Shown here: one piece after another, positions 32,957 through 44,710 of the stretch
Numbering within the stretch: position 1 is the stretch's first letter
Layout of the letters: every line of letters starts with the position of its first letter
Assembly (NCBI GenBank): GCA_907164885.2
Contig: OU015503.1
Location: 66,699,068-66,763,067 of the forward strand
Source: Dolomedes plantarius
Taxonomy: Eukaryota > Arthropoda > Arachnida > Araneae > Dolomedidae
Direction of reading: 5' to 3'
Length of the DNA stretch: 64,000 nucleotides
Made by a program: the position numbers and the translations under genes
The notes under the pieces: model-generated
What the model saw: only the letters and a program-made list of their open reading frames with translations
Databases searched by the model: none
What the model was told of the DNA's origin: nothing

Positions 32957-34554
32957 TAACTTGAAATTTCCGGACGATTAAGCATGCCAGTGAAGAAGCC
33001 AAAAATTTTGTCATCTTCAGTCTGGCCTTTATTAATTCTATCTCTTGTTGTGGTAAGTCTATCTATTAAGTGGGTTAAATTGGAGGTACCTAAGGCAGCT
33101 TTAATTTCCTCAAGGAGGTCGTTAATTTGTTTCATTTGTTTTAAGACATTTAAACCATCAGTAAAGTTAGGATAATCAATAATTTGGGTGGTTTCGGCAG
33201 TTTTAGTATTTATTAAATTTTGGGAGGGAGTGGAAGAATTGGTTTGAGGGATATTTCTAGTGGTGTTGGATCTGGCCGCGTTGGCATAGGAAAAACCGGG
33301 GGTTACTTCTTTAGATTTTCTTTTGGCTTCGGCTTTATTGTGGGGAAATGCAGGACAACCTCTGAAACTGGCCACATGGTCTCCATTTCAATTACAGCAT
33401 TTAGGGTTTTCTAACTTTCCTTCTCCTTTATTACAGTCACTAGTTTTGTGATCACCGGCACATTTTACGCAACGGGGATTCATGGTGCAATTTTCCTGAT
33501 GGTGGTGATAATACTGACATCTGAAGCACTGGAGGGTTTTGAAGGGGGAGTTGCATTTTTGAATGGTGATTTTAATGTGAAAGAGGGCTTGTAGATCGTA
33601 AATGTTTTTAGAATTTTCCTCAGGGGTAAGTTGAATTTGGTGGAGAGGTAGGGGGGTTTTTTCTTCATTTTTCTTACCTCTCATGAGGCGATTAACTTTA
33701 TGGACTGGGTATTCTAATCGTTCAAGTTCTTTTTGAATTTCGTCCGGTTCAATATCAATGGGGAGTCCTCGGATGACCACTTTAATTAATTTTACTGATC
33801 CTAAAGGTAGAATGAATCCTTGTATATTATTGTCTTTAAGAAATTTAGTAATATTCCTATGGTCATCTTCTGATTTAGGTACAATTCTAATAAATTCTCC
33901 GCTCATTCGTGCGTGAAAGTGCCTTTCGTCTTTACCCGCTAATAAGTTCAAAATTTCTCTATAATTATCAGTTTTGGCAATCGTAATGTGCTTGATCTTG
34001 ATTTGATTTTCCTTAGGGGCTTGAGATTGGATAGGGTTTTCTTCAATATGGTTTTTAAGGGCATTAAATTTGTTAAAAGTTACAGTATTGGTAGGGATAA
34101 TAGGGATAGTAGCTTTGGCAGTTAATCTTCTGGCCGGTGTCTTAAAACCGTCATTATTCTCCTGGGTATTGGGTTTTCGTTTTTTGTTATTGTTAGAATT
34201 TGAAATGGAAATGTTAGTATGGTTAGATTGGTCAAGACTATGCTTACCAAGACGATATCTTTCGTATGCCAGAGGGAATGCCTTTTCCAGAGTTGCGTGA
34301 AGATTTTCCGGGATCAGTCCGTTTTGTAAATTTGATAAGATTTTTTCATTGTCTTCAGATAGTTCGATAAGAATAGGTTGATTTGTTCCATTGTCCGTGT
34401 TCATAGCCAGAGTATCATCAGCCGGGGTCGAATCCGTGTCCATAAGTTTATCTTCCATAATACCACGAGTGAAACTCGTGATATCGGAGGCTGCCTCTAA
34501 ATCAGGCCCGTCGCACATCCGCAAGAGAGAATCTCCCCGAAAGGCCACAGACAC
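32956..34554 (-). pseudogene. LINE ORF1 (Gag-like, zinc knuckle), one nonsense mutation
   Basis: Two stretches in the same frame (34554-33388 and 33375-32956) are separated only by one TGA at 33388-33390. The protein has a basic, Asn-rich N-terminus, a PRE_C2HC-type region (IKVVIRGLPIDIEPDEIQ, about residues 258-275), then CCHC knuckles CFRCQYYHHHQENC and CVKCAGDHKTSDC, and a third knuckle CCN[stop]NGDHVASFRGC whose second cysteine is the mutated codon. A SYANAA motif follows. The ORF1 protein of Jockey elements binds the element RNA. Without the stop the product would be about 532 residues, normal for the group. Confidence 0.85.
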
Positions 34555-34869
34555 AGAAGTAGGGACCGAAGAAAAGCAATAGGAAAAACAGGTGTACTAG
34601 CGCAAGTCTTAGCACACACGGAGGAAGGCAAGAAACGTCTATACACAATGAAGGTACAGAAGGAACCTCTTCCGAAATTCGTCTTAGCTTACGCGCGCTT
34701 ATAAAGCCTGTTTCTCTACTAGCTCCGCCTACACACACGTGTACGGTTACGTATTTGACGTACAAGATTTACATTTTTGGCTAGAGGCAGTGGTTTTACA
34801 TTCAGTTCAGTTCTTTTCATGAAATTCGATAAAATATGCAAATTCTGTTAATTTATTTCACCAGTATAA

Positions 34870-35703
34870 CATGAAGCTATTAAGAAGCTATATACCTCCA
34901 GTTTTAAAAAGTGTAAGCGGAGATGCTTTAAAAATGTTTTTTTTCCCAAAGGAAGATAATTCAATGTATTGTGAGATTAAATAGTGAATTGACATCCTAT
35001 TCTATTAGTTCTGATAATAATTTATTTGTGATTATTGATAGAAAATGTCGCTTTTCTTTTTAAAGACTGTTATGTATGATGTATTATTCATACTTATCTG
35101 CAAATAAAAATATTCTTATATTATTATGTGTGTGTGTTTTGGATAATCAGTAGTATTTCTCATATATATATATTTTTTTACATAAGAGATTTCCTTCACA
35201 ATTCTTTTCTGCAATTTCATTTCCTTAATTATTCAATTATTACAACATTCTGAACTCATTTATTCTGAAACTAATACACAATTATTCTGAAAAAGTTTAT
35301 ATAAGGAAGTGTGACTCTTCATGTGTCAGATGTTGGGACATTACATACTCTGTAGCTGCAGCTAGTGTGTGCTGTTATATGTGCATGCAACTAACTAGCT
35401 CTAGAAAATTATGTATCATTATTTACTCATTTTCTTTAAGAATTTTAATGAAGTTTTGCAAAAAAGGCAGTTCAAATAAACATTTTGCTTGAAAATAAAC
35501 AATTGTTAAGTTGAATAAAAAAATTCACATTAAATAGGACTAAAAAAACTAGTTTTCTCTTAAAAAATACGAAAAATCAATGTTAAAGCTTATGATTTCC
35601 GTGTTAAAGCGGCAGAACAATCGGTGCGCGCGCCACCTAGTGGCGGCGACCAAATGTGAGACACTTTTTAACACGGAGCTACTCCTCCTTCTATAGCTTC
35701 ATG
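34870..35703. mobile_element. P-like MITE, copy 2, complete
   Basis: 834 bp with CATGAAGCTAT at the left and its inverse at the right (CTATAGCTTCATG). The body matches 29194-29980 and 21385-22087. It carries the same internal pair TTCCGTGTTAAAG / TTTTTAACACGGAG near the right end. No frame of note. Flanks do not show a clear 8-bp duplication. Confidence 0.78.
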
Positions 35704-35799
35704 GTTCTTTTAAAATGCACTAAATGTGTAAGTTGGCTATGGTGGTTGATACGTATACATATTATCTTTTACAGCGGGTATATTTCTACAGCTATAAAA

Positions 35800-36400
35800 C
35801 TTTTATTAACTTCCTCGTGCTGATTTTATTTCACTGCCTGTATTTTACGGTTTCTTCAGGATATTGATATTAACTGGAAGTCTATGTAAGGAATTAAATA
35901 GCAAAACAGCTTAAGAAAATTACAAAAATATTAAGAACAGCTACTTGCTCCGTATTCATTTATATAGTTCGATATATTTTATGCATTAAATTAATTAGCT
36001 CGAATTAAATAATAAAACTGATATTATTTCACTGACTGAATTTTACGGTCTCTTCAGGATATTAATTCGAAATAAAAGTCTAGCTATGGAATTAAACAGC
36101 AAAACATAACTTCTAAAATTGCTTAATGAAATTAAGAATTACTATCATTGTCGAATCAATTAACATAGTTCTTCATCAGACCGCGGAGCATTAGATGTGG
36201 TTGTTTTTATGGGTTACAGAACTGTCCATTTTTTCTTTTAGTAAGTTGTTTGTTGCTCGTTAATTCTTCCGATAGATTAAGTTTGGATTATAATATATGA
36301 TAGATTAAGTATGGATTTCTATTTCGTATCAATTTCCTGAAGAGACCGTAAAATTTAGCAAGTGGAATAAAATCAGCCCGCACATGTTAATTAAATTTTT
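35800..36400. mobile_element. Foldback repeat with three copies of one motif
   Basis: 35819-35865 and the complement of 36330-36379 form inverted arms sharing GCTGATTTTATT and TTTTACGGT-TCTTCAGGA. An extra direct copy of the left arm lies at 36024-36100 with AAGTCTA-x-TATGGAATTAAA sequences shared with 35880-35900. No target duplication was defined. Confidence 0.55.
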
Positions 36401-38134
36401 TTCTACATCCATTTTGTTTTCAAGTTTCATGTAAGAAATTCAGTTGTTCACTAAATAATCAATAGATACAGAAAAAATTCAAGTACAAAATGAAACATAA
36501 CGTATGAGGGTGATAGTCTGTTTCTATAAAGCAAATGTTAAAGTATGTGTCAACGTTTTCTAAATACTTTCGCAAACGCATACATACACTGTCATTTATT
36601 TGCAATCAACAAATAAGTAATTAATAACCATTTATTTTTCTCCGTAATCTGGTTTAAATTTACGAATTATCGATAACAAGTCTGTAGACAATTTCATTTC
36701 ATCAAAACAAATGAAACAGCAAGAGCATATCAAGTTCCAACCTTCCCCCGAACTAAGTGTAGAAACGTATCACTCTCAAACAACTTGAAATATTTTTGAG
36801 AAACGAGTTTTCGTTCGATACTCAAATTTCATATGTAACTACTGCCACATCTGAGAAGGAGATTTGCTTTTCTGACACGGAGTATCTTCTTTCAAGTGAG
36901 AGAAATAAAACCTTTATTTCCTTAAAATATAGCCGAGTAATTAATTAAATCCGAGAATCCAGTTGGAATTATCTTCAATGAAATATAGCGTTGCACAAAG
37001 AATTTTTAAATATGAGCATTTCGTAGCTTATTGTGGAAATGAAGTATCACGTAGAAACATAACTCTTGTATTCAGGTGGCATGCATCACATTTCAGCTTT
37101 AAAAGAGCCTGACTGTATCTTTAAGATTTTCCTGTCATAATTTATTTATTTTTGCGCTAGTTCTAACAGCTAGCGCAATGTGAAGATAAAGCTAAATAGA
37201 CGAGGCAAGTTTCTTTTTCACTTCTAGTCAGATTACCGGAAAGGAAACTACATATCGCATTTCGTAATTTCTCTTTATTAAAATACGAATACATGCATAG
37301 AGCACTACACTACGTAAACACATTTTTGGAAAGATATTAAATTCTTTAAAAGACGTATCTCTGAATGAGACTTTCATTTCATTTTAGTGGCTTAAGAAAA
37401 CACCTCTTTTGTTAGAAGGTATTTAGTAATTTCAAGAGGCGGAGAAATATTGTTAATAAATCTTATTGTTTGCTGTTAATAATTCTATCACTGCTACTTT
37501 AATTTACATTTCACTCATCCCCTGAGTTTAAAAATTACCGCTTTCTAAATTTACGTTCACCGGACATCACATTTATACCCGGACACCACAAATCTCAATT
37601 TCAGAAATTATTTTTGTAATTTCTATTTATTAAAATACAAATATACTTACAAAATAATGCCTTTCATCAACAACCTTCAAGGATGATACAAAATTTCCTA
37701 AAAGACTATTCTCCGAATCAGACTTTTCATACCAATTTAGTGGTTAGAGATACATGTCTTTACGACTAAATTATTTACTAATTATTAGAGACAGAGAAAT
37801 AATAACAATTTTAGTTAATAATTTTTATTGTTTACTGTTAATAATGCCATCACAACACTTCTCTTTTACCAAACATTGCATCTATGTTCGGAAACCTTTA
37901 CTTTTAATAACGATTTTTAAAAAAAAAATCTTTACCTGTCAAAACAGACGTTGCCTCTTTGGTCATAGGGGATTAAGAAATCCAATTTATCCTCGGATAA
38001 TTGTCTTCTTTATAACGGTGCTGTGCACTTGGACAGTACCTGTTGAGCTCGGGGAGGTTTGTGAGTGAGGAGGAGTGGCTAGTACCTCCCATTACGATGG
38101 ACAGTTCTGACAGTTATAAATCGTCCCTCTAAAC
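36401..38134. other. AT-rich intergenic sequence, one small hairpin
   Basis: No gene recognised over 1.7 kb. A perfect 9-bp stem, TTGCGCTAG/CTAGCGCAA, with a 9-base loop lies at 37152-37178. Confidence 0.5.
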
Positions 38135-38290
38135 CAGAGGTCCCCAACTTGTTTGTCCCGTGGACCCCGTGCCAATATTTTCTGTTTTAGGTAGACTCCT
38201 TGCTATCCTAATACTGATTTTTTACAAATTCATCAACTTAAAAAGTGTTTTTGAAGCTGACACAGCGCTACTCTGCCTTGAGGGACTCCA
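38135..38290. mobile_element. hAT-type transposon end
   Basis: CAGAGGTCCCCAACTTGTTTG at 38135 is a typical hAT terminus (CAG-x-GGTCCCCAAC). The body stops at about 38290 where LINE sequence starts. The other end was not found. Confidence 0.55.
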
Positions 38291-38890
38291 GAGAGTATAT
38301 AAAATTTGCTAGAAAGTTGGCCGTTAATTTTTATTTGAAAGGTGCGGATTTTAAGATAAGTGATTAGGAGGTGGATGATTTGGGGTGGAAAGTTGTAATT
38401 AATAAGTTTATGGATGAGACCGTCTATCCAAAGTTTATCAAATTCTTGGGAAATATCAAGGAAAAGAGCTGCTGTGGAGGATTTATTTTTCTTAGCACTA
38501 GCGAGGTTTTAAGCAAGGCGATAAACTTGGTAGAGGGCTGAAAGAGGTTTTCTGAAGCCAAATTGGTATGGAATAATGATTTGATTATCAAGGTGTTCGT
38601 TAATTTTTCTGGCTATAAATTTTTCGGTAATTTTACTAAGTGAAATTAGAGGGCTGATAGGGCGGTAGCTGGAAGGAGGGGATTGGGGTTTGTTAGGTTT
38701 TAAGACTGGAACAATTATAGAGTTTTTCCAGCTGTAGGGAAAATGTTCGAATTTAAAAATTTGAGATGATTAAAATAGTAATTTTGAAGATGTACTTAAA
38801 AGGGGTTTTCTTTTTGGGAGATTTTTAATGATTGTTTTGACTCGACAGGGACAATATAAGGAGTGGGACTTTCTTGAGGGGTGTTTAAGA
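38291..38890 (-). pseudogene. LINE reverse transcriptase fragment
   Basis: On the minus strand: HFPYSWKNSIIVPVLKPNKP, SYRPISPLISLSKITEKF, QFGFRKPLSALYQVYRLA, LFLDISQEFDKLWIDGL and NYNFPPQIIHLLITYLKIRT. This spans RT motifs 1 to A and the start of the next block. It is cut at both ends and has at least one stop. It is the same family as 30330-32344. Confidence 0.8.
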
Positions 38891-39715
38891 AGAGGTTATA
38901 TTTAGCTAGACGAGGTTATATTTAGTTAGAAGGAGGAGGCCAATTAAATGTCAAGTCATCGAAATACATCCGTTACCCAGAGCCTCTGTGATTTATTTAC
39001 TATTAATAAGCCAATGTTTGTTTGATTTTCAGTTTGTTTGTACTCGAAAGAAAGGATTCCTTGAATATTTTCATGTACAATATTGAGGAATTGTAAAAGA
39101 ATTTGCCTGTTTAGAGTCTCAATAATCATGGTATCTCTCTTTGGTAGATAAGTTCATGACATTTAATTGAATAGTGTTCTGGAATCCTCTGTGGATCCAC
39201 TGCTTTTAATTTGTGAATATAAATTAGAGGATGAGTGATAGTCATTCAACTATTCCGTTTGTCTTACTATATTCATAGAGTCTATAGCTTTAAAAACTAC
39301 TCGTAAATCCGTGAGGATATATCATTTCTTGAATTTAATTTAGTAGCATTTTAATCCATTTGATGCCATGCGAATAGCCTTTACCTCTCCGTGGAAAGCT
39401 GATGCTCATTTTCCCAGAAAAATGTAAAATTATTTTCTTACAATTTAAAAAAAAATTATCAATATTTTATTATAGATTTATGTTTGATAAAATTCCAAAT
39501 CGTTTCATTTACTATCACCTTCTTATTCGGTATACTAAAAAAAAATTGTGCGGTCGGGGAACCCCCGTTCGAACATACATTTTAACGAAGTTCCTTATGT
39601 TATTTTTTTCAACTATAAACGTAATTTAATATGTAGATTTCTATCGATTGTATTAGTGTATTTTTAAAATAACCAAAAACGAACAATTTCTCTTTTTGTA
39701 TTATTATTAAAATAA
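38891..39715. other. Intergenic, nothing recognised
   Basis: AT-rich, with a small GC-rich inverted pair GGGGAACCCCC-type near 39556-39570. No coding evidence. Confidence 0.45.
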
Positions 39716-40321
39716 TCAAAGTGTACGCAAATATTTTGATTGTATGTTCTGGAAAATATGAATAAACAATCTAAATCTCCGTATTTCAAATTCAGTACTT
39801 AGTATACTTCTTGCTCTAATTGAATTTTGACAAGCATTTAAGTAGGATGAATTATAAAGTTGCTGTCGAAGGACTGATGCAGATATTTGAAGATGTAAAA
39901 TTCTTATGAGAGATGCAAAAAGGCAGTTACCTTCGCCAGCAATGTCTATTTCATGACGTAATAGGACGTTTGGCGTTGAACATTCATCATGTTCCTTGTA
40001 TGAGGCTTCAAATGATGGAAACCTTGGACTTATTATTTGCTGAGCTTTAATATTTATTGGTTGATGAATTTGAAACTGACTATAGATTAATTCTTCACAG
40101 TTTGTATCATGGCGATGATTAGTTTCTTTATTATTTTCGATTAATACCGTCGGTAATGAATCTTCTTTCGATGATAGAACTGAGTCAAGTTCAGCACATT
40201 GCTTTTTTAATTTCAATTTATCTCTGTATATTTTAGCACGTTCAGCATTTTTTTTTTTTAAATAATAAAAATTAATAAATTTTTTTATTGTTATTAGGGT
40301 TGTTTGGACAATGCCAAACAA
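39716..40321 (-). pseudogene. OTU-like cysteine protease fragment, probably transposon-derived
   Basis: A 201-residue frame. Residues 124-140 read EIDIAGEGNCLFASLIR, which fits the OTU catalytic-cysteine motif (DGNCLF) with C133 in place; the partner histidine is not reached before the stop. Residues 24-40 (KNAERAKIYRDKLKLKK) resemble the NAER-x-YR basic motif seen at the start of some mobile-element proteins. OTU proteases remove ubiquitin and are carried by some Helitrons and other elements. No neighbouring helicase or Rep sequence was found, so the parent element is unknown. Start and completeness are doubtful. Confidence 0.45.
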
Positions 40322-40979
40322 GTAAAAAAAATCTGATTTTTATATTAAAATTTAAAATTTTAATATATAAATTAATAATTTTTATTAAAATTAAAAATTT
40401 TAATATGTAAATTAATTATTTTGATTTAGATGTTACCTAGCATAATTTTTAATCGGATTTATTTTATTTAATCACCAACAAAAATAAAATAATGACACAA
40501 TATAAATCCAGTGTGAATTAAAACAATAACAAAAAATAAGTTTAAATAATATTTTCACGTGTTTAAAATTGAGGTTATACAGCTGACCGCGCACAATGCT
40601 TGCTGCTCGAATCTCGATACTCGCACGAACACACACGCATACAACTGCAGTTTCTGTTTCTCGACTTTAGATCATAAAATTTCAGTAATGACACAATATA
40701 AATCCCGTGTGAATTAAAACAATAACAAACAAAATAACCAGTGCCAGATGGGAAATTTTAATGCCCAATGGGACAAGCTGTTTAGCGTTTTAATGCCATT
40801 GCACTTTATCTTAAGCGTATTGATTCGTCATTCCATTTTGGTTCATCAACAGTCCAGTCTCCGCTCTTTGAGCATTGGTTTCAAGTTGGACGGATCGTGT
40901 TTTTCACCAGCAAGTACGACAGACTTTCCTTATCTAACACCACGGTGTGCAGACGTGTTTCTCTGAGCTCCGGTCTTAA
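40322..40979. other. AT-rich sequence and probable LINE 5' UTR
   Basis: The first half is AT-rich with a short duplicated block: ATGACACAATATAAATCC with GTGTGAATTAAAACAATAAC at 40491-40529 recurs at 40688-40725. The part from about 40740 leads into the LINE ORF1 and may be its 5' UTR. Confidence 0.4.
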
Positions 40980-42540
40980 GCCTACTGAGCGATGGAGGAT
41001 CTTGATCCAGACAGTTATGCACCGCATCGGATGCCTGACATTATCAAGTATTTAATGATTGCGAAAGACTTGCCTGCGTTCAGCGAGGTTTCTGAAAAGA
41101 TCAACTTTTTTACCCTCTACATTAACAAGTTTTGGAATGAAAGGACGGACCCTGGAAAAGAAAATTGCATCAAAGGTACGTGGAGATATATTGTCAATTT
41201 TGTGAAAGAGCCAAATACTTATATTCTTGGAGAACTTTCTACTTACTTCTCATTTAATCTTCATCGTTACAATCAGCAATTTATCGAAGACAGCATATTT
41301 AATCCTGTTAATACTAAAAAGAACAAAGCTAAATCTCTCGAACAGGTTGAACCTGAACTAAAGCGAGTTGCTTGCGATTCTAAACTCTCTAATGTGAATG
41401 ATCCGATCCCACTTTCTAAGAAATTTGATCTCCTTGTAGAGGAAACTGCTGACATGGAATGCGGTGGCGAAGAAATTCCTGCTGCTACTACTGACTCCCC
41501 TGTTAGGCGTGAGCCAAACCCCGAGCCATTTTTTGTTAAGATGGCGGAAGGATACAAAGACATCTTAAACAGAATCTGCAATATCGTCAAAATTCAACTC
41601 CCAAAATCTGTCTCTGGAAACTTTGTTAAAATTATGCCTGAAACTATCGATCAATTTCGTTCAATCCAAAGATTCTTAATTGATTCGCGTATAGAATTTT
41701 TTTGGGAAAAATCCAAAAACCGAAAGACCATTAAAAATATTGATTAAAGGAATTCCTCCCGACACCGTGATAGATGAAGTCAAAGGTGAGTTAACTATAC
41801 TCGGATTTAGCGTTCAACGCGTCGCCCAATTAAGACGCTTCAAAACTGAACATTCCTTACCTATTTTTCTCTGCAACCTAATTCAGACTGATAAAATTAG
41901 TCAAATATACGAACTTAGACACTTTCTTGGATACCTAGTTAAAATTGAAGCTTACAAATCCAACGGCCCCAAACAATGTTATAATCGCCAAAACTTTAAT
42001 CATTCATCGGATATTTGCCAACTTAAACCTGTTTGCATGAAATACGCAGGCTCTCAACCCACTTTTAAATGCGAGAAATCTATGGATACCCCTGCAAAAT
42101 GTGCAAACTGTCTTTAAGCTCACCCTGCCAAATAACGTGGTTACAGTGTCAACCCCATACAAATTAAACTTCGTAAAAACCGAATCAAAACCATTAAGGA
42201 TGCTGCCATTGCTGGTAACATTCCACCTAACTACAATATCTCTGTCAATACTGGTAATCAATTTCATACCAATCAAATTTCTCCCAATTTTTCTTCCAGT
42301 CAAACTCTCAAGTGTAATTTAATGCCTACTGTTAGTGAACCTATTCAAAATTTTCAAACTGAACCAAATTCCCAATCTAGTAATGTCGATTCTATGGGAA
42401 ATCTAGATGACACTCTTTCTAAACTCATCAAAATCTGCGATGTTCTCTCAGAAATCAGCTCTTTTTGCTCAAAACTTAACATATCAAATCTAAATAATTT
42501 TCTTAGCAGCCCCCAGGTTCATTCTCTGGCAAATTAAACC
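40980..42540 (+). pseudogene. LINE ORF1 (Jockey-like Gag), frameshifted, without an ORF2
   Basis: Three consecutive frames make one ORF1: 40992-41747 (starting MEDLDPDSYAPHRMPD), 41740-42117 (IKGIPPDTVIDEVKGEL, the PRE_C2HC-type region, then CYNRQNFNHSSDIC and other degenerate zinc knuckles), and 42322-42537 (a C-terminal part ending FLSSPQVHSLAN). Breaks lie near 41735, at the stop of 42115-42117 and before 42322. The second residue pair of the knuckles is partly lost. No endonuclease or reverse transcriptase was found in the following kilobase. ORF1 proteins of this type bind element RNA. Confidence 0.75.
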
Positions 42541-43475
42541 TCTAAGGAGTTGTTTCTGCTACTGCACCTTAGTGCTGTAGCTTTCTTTATTTGTTTCCTT
42601 GTGTTGCTTGGCAGTTTCCTCATCGTTAACTTCTCTACCGGGCTTCCCCACTATCAGCAAATGCTGGCGTGTGGCGTTTGCTTTGATTTCCAACCTTTCA
42701 CTCCGAGTTCGATCCTCACTGGTGCGTTGTTCACCCTCTGCACTCCTGGATGTTCCGCTCTGGCAATTATAATATTTAATTTTATTCATTAATAAGTAAC
42801 TTGTTAATTTCCTTCTTTTATTTATTTTTAATACTTTAATTATTTTATAGGCATCAGCCTAGTTTTTTTTTCTCTTATTTCTCGAATCTTGGCTCAATCA
42901 CAATATATAATGTCTCCATGTACAATACTGAGGATAAAGGGCCCTTCTGGCCGCCTCATGAACTCTTCCGTCTACGTCTACCTAACCAGTGCCCAAACAC
43001 AAGAATACCAGGCAATCACCCAATAAGCCTGACAGCACCACCAAGGCCCGAATTCGAGAACTGCCACACTCCAGACTAAGCCGATAGCACCACGCCATCC
43101 TGATGATGCAAAAACCACTAAAAAAGAGAAACAGAGGGAAAGGTCACCTGGAGGGGGCATAACGCTTTTTCCTTACGTGACGATTTCTGCCAGTTCACTC
43201 TACTGTAAACCGCGTAAAAGAACTTCGTTCCAAAAAAAAGCACGCTGGGCTGGTAGAGGTCTATAATGGTGTTGTGTCTTAATGTTAAATTCTTATTTTC
43301 ATCAGGATATCACGATGCAGCGAAATATCATAACAAGTAATAATCAATGTACTTAATAATCTGAGATGAATTATATTAAATCTCAAGCAAGTGCTAGTAC
43401 CGTTTTGTTAGTGTTGAGTTGTTTAAGGTTTCGAATTGACGAGTAGCCTTTATAATGGCAAAATTAGTTTCACAT
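42541..43475. other. Possible LINE 3' UTR and intergenic sequence
   Basis: Pyrimidine-rich at first (42541-42890), then mixed. No endonuclease, RT or conserved LINE tail hairpin recognised. Confidence 0.4.
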
Positions 43476-43580
43476 TTAACCCTTTAGACTCCTATGTCGA
43501 GTCACACTTGACAACAATTTTATTCCCAACAATTCCTATGTTGAGTCAGACTCGACATTTTAAAATCTCCAACCATATAT
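43476..43580. mobile_element. Possible piggyBac-type end
   Basis: TTAA at 43476-43479 is followed by CCCTTTAGACTCC, a C-rich start as in piggyBac-type ends. Two 24-bp subterminal direct repeats follow (TCCTATGT-GAGTCA type at 43491 and 43536). The matching right end was not found. Confidence 0.4.
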
Positions 43581-44710
43581 ACAGGTTGCAGCAGAAAGAG
43601 GGTTCTGATTTGGAACGTCAATAACAAAATTACAATCCATGATAGAGAAAGAAGTCTTTTGTACCTGAGAAAAATAAAATAATTAATTAATTTATTTATT
43701 ATTAATTATTATTTTATTATTATTATTATCTTATTTATTTATTTATTTATACTCTCGGAGCGTTCTTTCTGCCATACCCTGTATTTTAAATAATTAGTGC
43801 CCCCATTCCTCGAAATCGTGCGAACTTTATTTCATTTTTGAAAAAACAAAAGACTTTCTAATAACTAACGGAATGCGGTGCTTATTGTTCTTTGCCATTT
43901 CCGTCAATGCATGTAATTTATGAACTTTATCTGACTGGCACAGCGCGTAAAACTGAACTGTTGAAGCGGTCTACTTGGTGACGAGAAAATTTTCAACTTC
44001 GAATGCAGACGCTTTTCCATAGGTAAAGTTTCTTCTAGTTGCTGAACATCGGGCAAAAGTTTTGTTTAGCATCAATGAAGAAACTTGACTGCAAATGGTA
44101 TCGCGTGCAAAACTGTGATTCTACTTTGTTAGCTTTCTCGTCCGCTAGGGCCAATGACTTTGTTCAGCTTGACTTCATTGATAGAAGATTATTGGGTACT
44201 TTCCCATGATGCTGATCTGTCACCAACCTCTCGTCGAACTGCTACGCCTAGCAAGAAAAACCGTTCTCGTATGCTTGAAAAGACCGGGGTTGGATCTTTG
44301 CAACATCTAGTTACGCACAAATTGCAGATGCAATAAACTCACAAAGGCAACATTGACTAAACAACTCTATTTGAGTGCATTTAAGAAATGGACAAATATG
44401 TACGTGAAAATAAAATTTAGAAATGGCGAGGTTTTGAAATTTAAAAGGTGAATGTTTTGGGCGATAAAAGTAAATGTAAAGAAAGAAGCGTTCTCGCACA
44501 CGCCATCTCGCGTATGTTTCATCCGTAGACTTTCATAAAAATTTGCCCCTATACCATCACAGACCCGTTACTCCAATCTCATTTTTTCTCCCCGACTGAC
44601 ACATCTACAGATTGAGATCTTTATTTTAATACCTCAACCATATTTTTACGTTCAGCCGTTGTCTCAAAACGAGTTTACAAATAAAAAACCTTATAGAAAT
44701 AGTATATAGA
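43581..44710. other. Intergenic; possible unrecognised transposase remnant
   Basis: 43678-43760 is (ATT)n/(TTTA)n. A frame at 44154-44336 contains SRRTATPSKKNRSRMLEKTG, a basic stretch that could be the C-terminal part of a transposase (perhaps of the piggyBac-like end upstream), but I cannot confirm it. Confidence 0.3.

Larger units (their letters stand above)
30031..34672 (-). mobile_element. Near full-length Jockey-type LINE
   Basis: A 13-bp target-site duplication, CGAAATTCGTCTT, brackets it. On the minus strand it has a 118-bp 5' UTR, ORF1 (34554-32956), ORF2 starting at 32956 with endonuclease and reverse transcriptase, a 3' UTR and a 3' end with hairpin and a short TGATGATGA tail rather than poly(A). 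It is inactivated by a stop in ORF1 and several breaks in ORF2. Confidence 0.9.
29981..35651. repeat. Tandem duplication, unit 2, split by a LINE
   Basis: 29981-30030 plus 34673-35651 together reproduce unit 1. The LINE at 30031-34672 lies between, with the 13-bp CGAAATTCGTCTT repeated on both sides (30018-30030 and 34673-34685). Confidence 0.85.
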
